DNA of 64,000 bases from NCBI GenBank assembly GCA_963760375.1, contig CAVXCS010000005.1, positions 744,001 to 808,000 of the forward strand, written 5' to 3'. The stretch is from Pelagihabitans sp963760375 (GTDB taxonomy: Bacteria; Bacteroidota; Bacteroidia; Flavobacteriales; Flavobacteriaceae). Positions within the stretch are counted from its first letter, which is position 1. Each line of letters opens with the position of its first letter. The notes below the pieces were generated by a model. The model ran no database searches and was not told where the DNA came from. It saw nothing but the letters and a program-made list of their open reading frames with translations. The position numbers and the translations under genes were made by a program. Positions 25,724 to 34,669 of the stretch are shown here, piece after piece.

Positions 25724-26221
25724 TTACTGCAATCGGATCCAATCCATTTCAAGATGAAATGCTTCCGCATTTTTGTTCCCGATCAAAAAAGCGATTTCCG
25801 ATAGGTTTTTCCCATCAAAGTTGGGGAGGGCCAATTTTTGTCCCCGGAAGGCGGGGTAAAGGTTCTGCAAGGGCAGGATAATGGTTTGCCATGCGCCCGA
25901 GGTTTCAACATATGCTATATAGGAATGCCTTTGGTCAAGGGTCGATTTTACCCTGAACTGATAACGCTTCCCATCGCCTTTCAAGCGAATGGCCACGTAT
26001 TGGCAATCCTTATTTACTATGGCATCAAATCGATGGCGAACTGAAGCAAAACCGCCATTGTTCTCTAGGGAAACTGTCCCCTCAAATACTCCGTGGCCAG
26101 CATCGTTCAAATAAAAAGCACTTTGCGAACGCCCGCCCATGACCCCATCATTGACCACCTGCCATTTGCTGATATCGGCATTGGCCTCAAAGTTGAAAAT
26201 CATGATGGTATTTATGGACAT
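25724..26221 (-). CDS. CIA30 family protein
   Basis: The 165 residues form a CIA30 (complex I intermediate-associated protein 30/NDUFAF1) domain: WQVVNDGVMGGRSQSAF, FEGTVSLENNGGFASVR, VAIRLKGDGKRYQFRV and the C-terminal LEMDWIRL. Bacterial members are carbohydrate-binding-like folds of unknown role. Starts at 26221 and 26203 are both possible. The upstream residues are hydrophobic, so a non-ATG start making a signal peptide cannot be excluded. It follows the TIM-barrel gene by 94 bases. Confidence 0.82.
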   Translation of the reverse strand: MSINTIMIFNFEANADISKWQVVNDGVMGGRSQSAFYLNDAGHGVFEGTVSLENNGGFASVRHRFDAIVNKDCQYVAIRLKGDGKRYQFRVKSTLDQRHSYIAYVETSGAWQTIILPLQNLYPAFRGQKLALPNFDGKNLSEIAFLIGNKNAEAFHLEMDWIRLQ

Positions 26222-26315
26222 GGAAATAAGGACAATAATAAGATTCTTGAAAAGCACCACTGATTCAAATAATAACTTAATTATAAATACTGGACTACAT
26301 TGGCAGGGCCATATG

Positions 26316-27272
26316 TCACTCGTCCAGAGCGGCCCAAACCCTTTCGATGAGGGCTTTGGTCGCCCGGATCCCTTCGGGCTCCGCCATGTTTTCCCCTTCG
26401 AACTCAACCCCGATATGGCCCTCAAAACTTGAGTCCTTGACCTGTCGGAGCATTTTTGGATAATCGATGCTGGTTTCGTTCCCCTCCGCATCAAAGGCAT
26501 ACGATTTGGCACTGACACCCTTGGCGAAAGGGAGAAAATCGGCCACCCCTTTATAGCGGTCGTACACATTCGAGCATCGGTCGTTCTGGGTACTGCCCCA
26601 TTGGGTATCGAGGCACCAATTGCCGAAATCGGGCAAGGTACCCAAAAAAGGACTGTTCACCTTTTTGATGATTTCTACCATAAAAGGGGCATCGGAGGTA
26701 TGCAGGCCATGGTTTTCAATGATCACATTGATGCTTGCCTGGGTACCATATTCCGCCAACAGGCCCAGACCGGAGATCAGGGCCGCCCTGATTTCCGACC
26801 GGTTTCCTTGTCCGAATGCATTCACCCGTATCGAGTGACAGCCGAGGATCTTGGCCGCATCGATCCATTTATAGTGGTTTTCCACTGCGGTCTTCCTTTC
26901 CAAATCGATGGGATTGCCCAGGTCGCCCTCATTATCGACCATGATCAGCAAGCTTCTGACCCCGGCGTCATCGGCCCTTTTTTTCATCTCCTGCCAGAAT
27001 GCTTCGTCCTTGGCATGGTCGGTGTAGAACTGGTTCACATATTCCACGGCATCGATACCATAGGTGTTTTTTGCGATGCCCGCAAAATCGACGGCTTTGG
27101 TAGCGCCTTGTTCCAAGGCCCTGTGCAGCGACCATTGGGCCAATGAAATTTTGGGTAATGCCATGCTTGGATTTGTTTTAGGGAAAAGATGGCCGAACAT
27201 ATTGTTCGCTGGAATGGTGATGGCCGCTGCCCCCAAGGCGGCCTTTTTGATAAAAGTTCTTCTGTTTTTCAT
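26316..27272 (-). CDS. Tat-exported TIM-barrel sugar isomerase/epimerase-like protein
   Basis: 318 residues. The N-terminus NRRTFIKKAALGAAAITIPA is a twin-arginine signal, so the folded protein is exported. The rest is an AP-endonuclease-2-like TIM barrel (xylose isomerase-like superfamily): LAQWSLHRAL, DAVEYVNQFY, INVIIENHG (metal-binding Glu) and HIGVEFEGEN (second Glu). Substrate unknown; periplasmic sugar metabolism is likely. It is divergent from the epimerase gene. Confidence 0.88.
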   Translation of the reverse strand: MKNRRTFIKKAALGAAAITIPANNMFGHLFPKTNPSMALPKISLAQWSLHRALEQGATKAVDFAGIAKNTYGIDAVEYVNQFYTDHAKDEAFWQEMKKRADDAGVRSLLIMVDNEGDLGNPIDLERKTAVENHYKWIDAAKILGCHSIRVNAFGQGNRSEIRAALISGLGLLAEYGTQASINVIIENHGLHTSDAPFMVEIIKKVNSPFLGTLPDFGNWCLDTQWGSTQNDRCSNVYDRYKGVADFLPFAKGVSAKSYAFDAEGNETSIDYPKMLRQVKDSSFEGHIGVEFEGENMAEPEGIRATKALIERVWAALDE

Positions 27273-27404
27273 GGAACACCGAGGTTAAAGACAAAGTACT
27301 CTATTTTTCCGGATAAACCAATATCCAATTTCATGAATACCGGGCTGCTTTCACGTAAATATCATTATATTCATTCTGAAATTGTTAACCAGCACGAAAA
27401 GCCC

Positions 27405-28389
27405 ATGAAAGTACTATTTATAGGAGGAACCGGAAACATCAGTACCCCTTCGAGCCGTTTGGCCCTTGCCAAAGGGATCGATCTTTTTCATCTGAACCGG
27501 GGCAGTAGAAAAGTGGAAATACCCGGGGTAAAAACCATTTTAGGGGATATCAATAAGGCAGAAAGCTTGGCCGAACTGGGCAAGCACGATTGGGACGTGG
27601 TGGTCAATTGGATCGCTTTTACCCCTGAAGATATCGAGCGCGATATGGGCCTGTTCAAAGGCAGGACCAAACAATATATTTTCATCAGTTCGGCCTCCTG
27701 CTACCAAACGCCCCTGGGCTATCCCGTCATCACCGAATCCACGCCGCTTTGCAACAACCTATGGGATTATTCGAGCAACAAGATCAAATGTGAAGACCGG
27801 CTGATGCAGGCCTACCGGGAAGAGGGTTTCCCCATCACCATCGTGCGCCCTTCCCTCACCTACGACACGGTGATCCCCATCGCCATTGGGGGCTTTAACG
27901 AATATACCACGGCCGATAGGATTTTGAAGGGCAAGGAGATCATTATCCATGGCGATGGCACTTCCCTATGGACGGTGACCCATGCCGACGACTTCGCCAA
28001 GGGCTTTGTTGGCCTTTTGGGATTGACACAGGCCATCGGTCATGCCTTCCATATCACCTCCGATGAAGTACTGAGCTGGAACATGATCTACAAGATCTTG
28101 GCCGACAGCCTCGGCAGGGAGGCCAAGGTCGTGCATATCGCCTCCGATTTTATCTGTAAGGTAGAACCTTCCTTTACCGGCACCTTGTTGGCCGATAAGG
28201 CGGAGAGCGTGCTGTTCGACAATACCAAAATTAAGACCTTCGTGCCCGGTTTCAGGGCCACGATCCCCTTTGCGGAAGGTATTGTCAGGACCATGGCCTG
28301 GCTGACGGGAAAAAGAAGAAAGGCGGTTCATCAATGCCGATACCGAGGCGAAAATTGAGCGCATCCTAAAAAGATACCATGCCCTATGA
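27405..28389 (+). CDS. NAD-dependent epimerase/dehydratase, frameshifted near the C-terminus
   Basis: Short-chain dehydrogenase-type epimerase. The Rossmann motif VLFIGGTGNIS is at residues 3-13, followed by SSASCYQTPL, RPSLTYD and HGDGTSLWTVTHADDFA. The ATG at 27405 was chosen because it directly precedes the nucleotide-binding motif; upstream codons are non-conserved. The primary frame ends at 28358 after an atypical tail. Shifting one base near 28311-28322 (a run of AAAAAGAAGAAAGG) gives RRFINADTEAKIERILKRYHAL with a stop at 28387-28389, a more natural ending. One extra base is the simplest explanation. Substrate unknown. Confidence 0.85.
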
Positions 28390-28689
28390 TGACAGAAAGC
28401 TATTCGATATGACAAGACTTGATGTTTGGTTGCATTGTACCGATGCACGACCACAGGGGCCGTTATCGGCCCATAGTAAATGATCGTCTTTTGCTGGGTG
28501 TGCCCTGAAAGAGCTTTGAAGTCATCACCTGTGAAAATCAATCATTATCTTGGGTCACATATATGTTTTAAAGTGCATCATGCACTATATCCAATTGTTG
28601 TGCTTCATTATCCATACGCTATTCAACGTTGCTAAAGCTATGTTGAATTTAGCGCTTGGTAATTGAAATTATGCTTAACCTTTGACCAA
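28390..28689. other. Intergenic region with a short palindrome
   Basis: 300 bases without a supportable gene. AGTGCAT-C-ATGCACT at 28572-28586 is a perfect inverted repeat, and ATTCAAC/GTTGAAT form 7-base arms around 28621-28648. Either could be an operator for the DUF6090 operon that starts at 28690. No promoter box is clear. Confidence 0.35.
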
Positions 28690-29457
28690 ATGATAAAATT
28701 CTTTCGTAAAATACGCTACGACCTAATGGAAAAAAACCCAAGCTCTGCTAAAGCTACGGGGGGCTCGAGAACTGGAAAGTATTTGAAATATGCCATTGGC
28801 GAGATCATACTGGTTGTGGTAGGAATTCTTATTGCACTTTCCATCAATAAGGCAAACGATGCTGAAAAACAGCGCCAGAAGGAGCTTGCCCTTCTCTCTG
28901 AAATGAGTAAGAACCTTCAAATAGACCTTGAAGATCTCGATTTCAACATAAAGGGGAGTGCCGAGCGAATACAAGCCAATGAAATCATCTTGAAAGCTTT
29001 ACAAGAGAGGATACCGATGCATGATTCCTTAAAGCCATACTACGGAAACATCCTTGGCAATTTTCAGTTGAGTAGCAACAATGCGGCATTCGCGAATCTT
29101 CAATCCGTCGGATTGGATTTGATATCAAACGATTCACTCAGAAATGCGATTTCCAACCTGTATATAGTTAAGTACACCTACCTTGAAAATGTTACAAAAG
29201 GAGCGGACGATGGTTTTCAATGGAATACTTTTTATCCGCAATTCCTTGACTTGATCAACGTTGACCAGATGTGGGTTTCGGCTGAGCCAGTGAGTCATGA
29301 GGCGTTGACGGACAATCGGAAATTCCAAGAAACCCTCAAGATGAATCTCTTTTTCCGCAACTATATGCAGCGCCAATATACTATGATTCACAAGGATGTA
29401 AATTCTCTCTTAGTCCAAATTGAAAGACATATTAAAACGTTGAAAGACTCACAATGA
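28690..29457 (+). CDS. DUF6090 family membrane protein, copy 2, with short insert
   Basis: 255 residues. It begins MIKFFRKIRYDLMEK and continues with the conserved KYLKYAIGEIILVVVGILIALSIN membrane helix, then a helical domain with leucine-rich heptads. Between MEK and KYLKY there is an extra stretch NPSSAKATGGSRTG that the other five copies lack, so a short in-frame insertion of about 33 bases is likely. The stop overlaps the next DUF6090 start (ATGA). Start at 28690 chosen by alignment with the other copies. Confidence 0.87.
   Translation: MIKFFRKIRYDLMEKNPSSAKATGGSRTGKYLKYAIGEIILVVVGILIALSINKANDAEKQRQKELALLSEMSKNLQIDLEDLDFNIKGSAERIQANEIILKALQERIPMHDSLKPYYGNILGNFQLSSNNAAFANLQSVGLDLISNDSLRNAISNLYIVKYTYLENVTKGADDGFQWNTFYPQFLDLINVDQMWVSAEPVSHEALTDNRKFQETLKMNLFFRNYMQRQYTMIHKDVNSLLVQIERHIKTLKDSQ
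28733..28777. repeat. Probable short in-frame insertion in DUF6090 copy 2
   Basis: Roughly 33 bases encoding PSSAKATGGSR interrupt the otherwise conserved junction between the basic N-terminus and the membrane helix. Boundaries are approximate because they come from protein comparison with the five other copies. Confidence 0.45.
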
Positions 29458-30209
29458 TAAAATTCTTCCAAAAAATGAGACGGGGATTGTTGACTGAAAA
29501 TAAATTCAGCAAATATGCACTTTATGCCACTGGCGAAATTATACTTGTGGTTGTTGGAATTTTGATTGCCCTTCAAATTAACAATTGGAACGAGGCAAGA
29601 AAATCAAAAATTATGGCAAAAGAGGTTTACACAAATTTGCTAACCTCATTGGAGCAAGATTCAATAGAAGTTCAAAGAACCATTGAATTGCTGAATGGTA
29701 GTTTGAAAACGCAAAGGAGTTTAATTTTAAGTGAATCCAATCAATACGCGAACGAATTTGATCAAAGGGAATTGGATTCAGTAGTTGGAGAAATTGTTTA
29801 TGGAGTAATGAGTTTTTTTCCAAAAACCGGTGTTTATGAATTGATAACATCAAACAACAGTATGGATTTATTAAAATCAGAACAAATAAAGTCCATGCTG
29901 ATCAATCTTTACGACTTTCAATATAAAAGATATGAAAATGTAGACGCAATAATCGACAATAAATATCATTACGAACTTGGCACGCTAATTCGAGAAAAAA
30001 TCAAATTTGTTGGTACATTTAATATTAAATCTGAATTTACAATTATCAGTCACGCAGATTCAATTCTTTTTAACGAATACTATGATGAGCTTGTTTCTGA
30101 ATGTCGGGATGTCTATGGACTTTTGTCTACGGGAAACAATTACCTTGTTCAAATTAGTGCATCCATTAATGAGTTAATCGCGTTAATAAGAGAGGAATTA
30201 AAAGAATAA
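29454..30209 (+). CDS. DUF6090 family membrane protein, copy 3
   Basis: 251 residues: MIKFFQKMRRGLL, then KYALYATGEIILVVVGILIALQINNWNE as the membrane helix, and a helical domain. The DNA is visibly more AT-rich than most of the window. The start overlaps the stop of copy 2 by four bases, so they are co-translated. Its extracytoplasmic part shares little with copy 2 apart from helical character. Confidence 0.87.
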   Translation: MIKFFQKMRRGLLTENKFSKYALYATGEIILVVVGILIALQINNWNEARKSKIMAKEVYTNLLTSLEQDSIEVQRTIELLNGSLKTQRSLILSESNQYANEFDQRELDSVVGEIVYGVMSFFPKTGVYELITSNNSMDLLKSEQIKSMLINLYDFQYKRYENVDAIIDNKYHYELGTLIREKIKFVGTFNIKSEFTIISHADSILFNEYYDELVSECRDVYGLLSTGNNYLVQISASINELIALIREELKE

Positions 30210-30239
30210 CGAAAGGACAACAAGCGCTATAATCCATCA

Positions 30240-30278
30240 CGCCACAGACGTGGCCAACTCATTGCCGAGCCGGTGGCG
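30240..30278. repeat. Intergenic imperfect hairpin upstream of the DUF7010-like gene
   Basis: GCCAC-AGAC-GTGGC (30241-30254) is a tight hairpin nested inside a larger one, where CGCCAC at the left pairs with GTGGCG at the right end. It lies in the 80 bases after the DUF6090 stop. The structure is reminiscent of recombination-site hairpins of gene cassettes, but core motifs were not established. Confidence 0.35.
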
Positions 30279-30290
30279 CATTTAAAAAAT

Positions 30291-30833
30291 ATGGATCGAA
30301 CAAAAAGAACACTTGAAGAACAGCGTATTGAATTTTCCAATCAAAAATTTCTGGCTACCCCCTTAGCTGGATTGATCGTCTGGACTATCATTGGGTCTGT
30401 AGGGATTTTTTTCTCCGATTTTATTGCTGTTTGGACAATTTTCATTGGAACGGGGAGCATCGTTTACTTAGGCCTGTTCCTATCAAAATTTACGGGTGAA
30501 TATTTTTTGGAAAAAGGTAAACCGAAAAATGAATTTGATACACTCTTTCTTTTTACGGCGGCGCAGGCCATTCTGGTATACTCCATAGCCATACCCTTCT
30601 TCCTCGTTGACTATACCTCTCTTCCAATGACTGTAGGAATTTTGACGGGTTTGATGTGGCTGCCATTTTCTTGGATCATTAAGCATTGGGTCGGGATTTT
30701 CCATACACTGACAAGAATCATTTTAGTTCTTTTACTTTGGTATCTGCTTCCCGAATATAGATTCGTTGCAATACCTTTTGGAATAGTATTAATTTATATC
30801 ATTACATTTCTTATTTTGAAAAACAGAAAGTGA
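30291..30833 (+). CDS. DUF7010-like membrane protein
   Basis: 180 residues with five to six hydrophobic segments. The N-terminus RTKRTLEEQRIEFSNQKFLATPLAGLIVW and the central GLMWLPFSWIIKHWVGIFHTLTR fit DUF7010-type proteins. The ATG at 30291 is preferred over 30273, which lies in the hairpin region. AT-rich codon use like its neighbours. Function unknown. Confidence 0.75.
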   Translation: MDRTKRTLEEQRIEFSNQKFLATPLAGLIVWTIIGSVGIFFSDFIAVWTIFIGTGSIVYLGLFLSKFTGEYFLEKGKPKNEFDTLFLFTAAQAILVYSIAIPFFLVDYTSLPMTVGILTGLMWLPFSWIIKHWVGIFHTLTRIILVLLLWYLLPEYRFVAIPFGIVLIYIITFLILKNRK

Positions 30834-30936
30834 GCCGAACAAAAACGCACCACAACCATGCCTATGAAATCATAGCCTGACATTTGTGCAAAAGCTGAAA
30901 AAGCATGCTTAAAACCGGTTTAAAATAAAATCAGAT

Positions 30937-31386
30937 ATGAAACTTATAGCTAAAGCAACCCTCCAAATTCAAAAGCCCATAGCAGAAGTTTTCGAAGGAA
31001 TTGTAGATCCGACAAAAATGACCAAGTATTTCATTTCGGAAAGCAGCGGTCGACTGGAAACCGGGAAGGAAGTGCTATGGAAATTTCCCGAGTTCGCCGA
31101 CAGGTACCCCGTAAGGGACATTAAGATTGAAACCAATCGATCCGTTTCGTTTGTTTGGGACGAAGGAACCACAGTAACCATAGCCTTGGAAGCTTTCTCT
31201 GATAAAAGTACGGTCGTAAAGGTAACCACAAGCGGAAAGGAGTACAACGAAGCAAACCTGAAATGGGTCATCGGCAATACCGAGGGTTGGGCAAATTTTC
31301 TTGCCTGCATGAAAGCCTATCTGGAATATGGAATCCAACTTCGAAAAGGGGCCTTCGATTTTATGCGAAAAAATGAAAATGAATGA
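30937..31386 (+). CDS. SRPBCC family protein (AHSA1-like)
   Basis: 149 residues with the START/Bet v 1-like pattern: LQIQKPIAEVFEGIVDPTKMTKYF at the N-terminus, VSFVWDEGTTVTIALEAF in the middle, and NTEGWANFLACMKAYLEYG as the long C-terminal helix. Such proteins bind hydrophobic ligands or act as chaperone activators. Single gene with 100-base gaps on both sides. Confidence 0.9.
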   Translation: MKLIAKATLQIQKPIAEVFEGIVDPTKMTKYFISESSGRLETGKEVLWKFPEFADRYPVRDIKIETNRSVSFVWDEGTTVTIALEAFSDKSTVVKVTTSGKEYNEANLKWVIGNTEGWANFLACMKAYLEYGIQLRKGAFDFMRKNENE

Positions 31387-31512
31387 CAGGAAGCTTTCAG
31401 AACTTAAAAAATAACAAAAACAAGATAGTAGTATAGAACCATCACGGCATAACTCTGGAAACAACAAACACCGGACCGCAATGGGGCTGTCCTAAAACCT
31501 AAATTGATTGCT

Positions 31513-32757
31513 ATGAAAAAAACTTTGTTCATTTTTGTTCGCAGAATGCGTGAGCAGTTATGGTTTAGACCTTTCCTATTCTGTCTGGTCTCAATTGTCG
31601 GTGCATTGATGGCCCACCAAGCGGATGGAACCCAATTGGACACATTAGTTCCCAGCATAAAAACGGAATCGATCGAAGGTTTGTTGGATACCATTTCTGC
31701 AAGCATGTTGGTGATCTCGATATTTGCCGTTGCATCGATGTTGTCGGCTTTCTCTGCTGCGAGTAACACGGCCACCCCAAGGTCTTTCAAAATTGTAGTG
31801 ACAGATGATGTGTCACAATATGCCCTATCGGTCTTTATAGGAGCGTTCATATTCAGTATCGTTGCTACGGTAGCCCTTAATAATGGGTATTATGGCGCGT
31901 CCGGAAGGTTTATTCTTTTTTTGTTCACCTTGATTTTATTTGGGGTGGTCATACTTACCTTCTTGAGATGGGTTGATAGAATTTCAAGATTGGGACGATT
32001 GGAACATACCATAAATCAAGTGGAGGCGATTACTGCCAAATCTTTGTCTGCCCACATTAAACTTCCTTTTCTTGACGGGCTTCCCATTAGGGATTCAGAC
32101 TTTGATGGACATTCAGTATGCAGCAACACTGTTGGATATGTCCAACATGTAAACATGGCATCGCTACAGGCCCTGGCTAAAGAAAAGGGTTTAAAAATTC
32201 GGCTTAATTGTCTGCCGGGTAAATTTGTTCATCAAAATTTTTCCATTGCAACTGTTGGTTCCATCCAAGATTTGGATCTGAGTGAAATAAATCAAAAGGT
32301 CAATGAAGCAATTCATATTGGCGATACCAGATTGTTTGACGAAGATCCCCGATTTGGGTTGATCGCATTGACTGAAATTGCGAGTAGGGCATTATCGCCG
32401 GGAATCAATGACCCTGGGACTGCCATTCAAATTATTGGCACTCATGAGCGACTGTTTTTTTTATGGAACGATGCCATTGAAAACACCGAAGAAAATGCCG
32501 TGCGCTATGATTGTATAGAAGTTCCGGATATTTCAATGCTCGATTTTTTTGATGATGCTTTCAGGCCTATATCCAGGGATGGGGCCAATAACATAGAGGT
32601 GATGTTACGTTTGCAAAAGGCATTTAAATCATTGGAAACGATAAACCATGAGCACATTAAAAAAGCCGCAATCCAATATGCCGAGCAGGCATTCGAAAGA
32701 GCGGAACTGGCTATTGAATATAAGCCCGACCTCCATCTTTTGAAAAAGGGAATTTAA
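31513..32757 (+). CDS. DUF2254 family membrane protein
   Basis: 414 residues. Membrane segments lie at about 16-35, 55-80, 100-120 and 130-150, and a soluble C-terminal domain carries the DUF2254 signature ALTEIASRALSPGINDPGTAIQ. The ATG at 31513 (MKKTLFIFVRRMREQLWFRP) was taken over a TTG three codons upstream. Function unknown; relatives are predicted channels or envelope proteins. Last gene of the AT-rich block. Confidence 0.88.
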   Translation: MKKTLFIFVRRMREQLWFRPFLFCLVSIVGALMAHQADGTQLDTLVPSIKTESIEGLLDTISASMLVISIFAVASMLSAFSAASNTATPRSFKIVVTDDVSQYALSVFIGAFIFSIVATVALNNGYYGASGRFILFLFTLILFGVVILTFLRWVDRISRLGRLEHTINQVEAITAKSLSAHIKLPFLDGLPIRDSDFDGHSVCSNTVGYVQHVNMASLQALAKEKGLKIRLNCLPGKFVHQNFSIATVGSIQDLDLSEINQKVNEAIHIGDTRLFDEDPRFGLIALTEIASRALSPGINDPGTAIQIIGTHERLFFLWNDAIENTEENAVRYDCIEVPDISMLDFFDDAFRPISRDGANNIEVMLRLQKAFKSLETINHEHIKKAAIQYAEQAFERAELAIEYKPDLHLLKKGI

Positions 32758-32847
32758 AAAACAAACGGAGTATCACAAGAAGTATGGGAATGCTCGGACA
32801 ACGAGGTCTTTACAGCCCCTTGGCGAACAGCACCTCCCGATCTCGGT

Positions 32848-33222
32848 TCAATGCACGGGTTTTTGTTGTCGTTTGTTAACGATTTCAATGATCCAGTAGA
32901 TCAATTGGCCGATACCGCTGGCGAAGATGAACAGCAAGATCCAAACCAGCAATAAATTGTTTTGCTGGAGATTGGGGTTCTGGACCGCATGCACGATGTA
33001 GAAAACAAGACTGCCAAAAGAAATCAGGACGGCAAAAAGGATACCGATCACGAAGGCGCCGATACCGGTCAACAGTTCCATCGGAGGCCCATCGGCCTCT
33101 TCGAATTCCCGGAGATCGCCCAGGATGGAAAAAAGAAAAACCATGTAGCCGAAAAAAGCAAGGACAAAAATAATGATGGGGGCGAGGGCAAAGAAGGCCT
33201 GCCAGAATTTGCTGTGGATCAT
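32848..33222 (-). CDS. Small membrane protein, PLDc_N-like topology
   Basis: 124 residues with three hydrophobic segments (APIIIFVLAFFGYMVFLF, IGAFVIGILFAVLISFGSLVFYI, LLLVWILLFIFASGIGQLIYWI). The last two segments with the sequence HAVQNPNLQQNNLLLVWILLF resemble the short two-span PLDc_N/DUF family. No catalytic motif. Function unknown. Confidence 0.75.
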   Translation of the reverse strand: MIHSKFWQAFFALAPIIIFVLAFFGYMVFLFSILGDLREFEEADGPPMELLTGIGAFVIGILFAVLISFGSLVFYIVHAVQNPNLQQNNLLLVWILLFIFASGIGQLIYWIIEIVNKRQQKPVH

Positions 33223-33391
33223 GGAAATGGTTGTTTCACCTAAAATTACGAATTATTTTAAAACGGCCGAAAAACGGGCCTCGGTATAACGGGCAGTATT
33301 GAAAGTGCGTGCAAGTTCATGAACTCCTGCCATCGATCCAGGAATTTTGGTCAAACCTGGTCACTGATCAGCTGTACAATCTTAGAATTCT

Positions 33392-34225
33392 TCAATGACC
33401 AAGGGTGGCCAATACGGGCAAATGATCCGAAAGGTGTTTGCCGTTTTCCAGGCGTTCATCGATATGCGCATAATGCTCGACCGTAAAACCCGTCACGAAG
33501 ATATAATCGATGCGCCGATCGATGGGGCCCGCGGTATCAAAGCCATTGAAGGTGCCCTTTGGCCCTGAAGGGGGCGTTTTTGACACTTCATACCCATCCT
33601 TGAGCTCCTTTTTGATCAATTGAATGGGTTTTTGATCGGGCGTAAGGTTCAAGTCGCCCATCAAAACCACCGGGTTGTTCTGCACGTTCGCCTTTTTGAT
33701 CTTGTTCAGGATCAGCTCGGCCGATTTTTCCCTGGCCAACACCCCGATATGATCGAAATGGGTATTGAAGACCCAAAATTTTTCTTTGGTTTTCTTGTTT
33801 TCAAAAGAGCCGTACGTACAGACACGTTCCAAGGCAGCATCCCAGCCCACTGAGGGCTTGTCGGGCGTTTTGGAGAGCCAAAAAGTGGTATATTCCAGGG
33901 GGTCATATTTGTCGGCCCTATAAAAAATGGCCGAATATTCCCCTTTTTCCCCACCATCGTCACGGCCCACGCCGAGGTATTTATAACGGGTCAAACTACT
34001 ATCGAGATAGGTCATTTGATGGTGAAGGGCCTCCTGCACCCCAATAAAATCGGGTTCATGTGTTTTGATCATTTTCACCAGACCCGCCTTACGGTCGTTC
34101 CAATTGTTGATCGCATCGCTTTTGTTGTCGTACCTGATATTATAGGTCATCACCTTGATCGATTGTGCGAGCAAGGCCGAAGAGACCATCATCAGTAGCA
34201 TTGACAACAAGTACATCGTTTTCAT
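33392..34225 (-). CDS. Secreted endonuclease/exonuclease/phosphatase family protein
   Basis: 277 residues with a signal peptide (YLLSMLLMMVSSALLAQ). EEP fold motifs are MTYNIRYDN, FIGVQEALHHQ (metal Glu), NTHFDHIG, GDLNLTPDQ, and SDHLPVLATL near the end, so metal ligands and the catalytic His pair are present. It hydrolyses a phosphodiester or phosphomonoester outside the cytoplasm; the substrate could be nucleic acid, a lipid or an inositol phosphate. Divergent from the VOC gene. Confidence 0.92.
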   Translation of the reverse strand: MKTMYLLSMLLMMVSSALLAQSIKVMTYNIRYDNKSDAINNWNDRKAGLVKMIKTHEPDFIGVQEALHHQMTYLDSSLTRYKYLGVGRDDGGEKGEYSAIFYRADKYDPLEYTTFWLSKTPDKPSVGWDAALERVCTYGSFENKKTKEKFWVFNTHFDHIGVLAREKSAELILNKIKKANVQNNPVVLMGDLNLTPDQKPIQLIKKELKDGYEVSKTPPSGPKGTFNGFDTAGPIDRRIDYIFVTGFTVEHYAHIDERLENGKHLSDHLPVLATLGH

Positions 34226-34279
34226 GGGCCTAGGGTTATGAAGTGATACAAGTTAACCATAATACTTTAAATTTGTGCC

Positions 34280-34660
34280 ATGAAGCGCAAGGGCTTTTTA
34301 CATCAGATACATCCGGTACTTCCGGTTTGGGACGTGGTGGAGGCGTTGGATTTTTATGTGAACCGGTTGGGTTTTAAAATCGCCTTTGCCGACGATCCCA
34401 AGGCGCCCAAGTACGCCGGTATCTTGAGGGATGGCATAGAAATACACCTGCAATGGCACGAAGTGATGGAGTGGGAGGTAGCCATCGACAGGCCGATGCT
34501 GCGCATTGTCACCCAGCACATCGAAGCTTTGTTCGAAGAATTTAGGGACATGGAAGTGTTCCATGCACAAACTGCTTTAAGAAAAACAAGTTGGGGCACC
34601 TTGGAATTCGCATTTTATGATCCTTTTCAAAACGGACTGACCTTTTACAAGTCGGTCTGA
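34280..34660 (+). CDS. VOC superfamily (glyoxalase/bleomycin-resistance-like) protein
   Basis: 126 residues forming one VOC module: HPVLPVWDVVEALDFYVNRLGFKI at the N-terminus and GTLEFAFYDPFQNGLTFY at the end, typical of bleomycin-resistance-like proteins. Substrate unknown. It is convergent with the cyclase gene (9-base gap). Confidence 0.9.
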   Translation: MKRKGFLHQIHPVLPVWDVVEALDFYVNRLGFKIAFADDPKAPKYAGILRDGIEIHLQWHEVMEWEVAIDRPMLRIVTQHIEALFEEFRDMEVFHAQTALRKTSWGTLEFAFYDPFQNGLTFYKSV

Positions 34661-34669
34661 AATTCCCGT

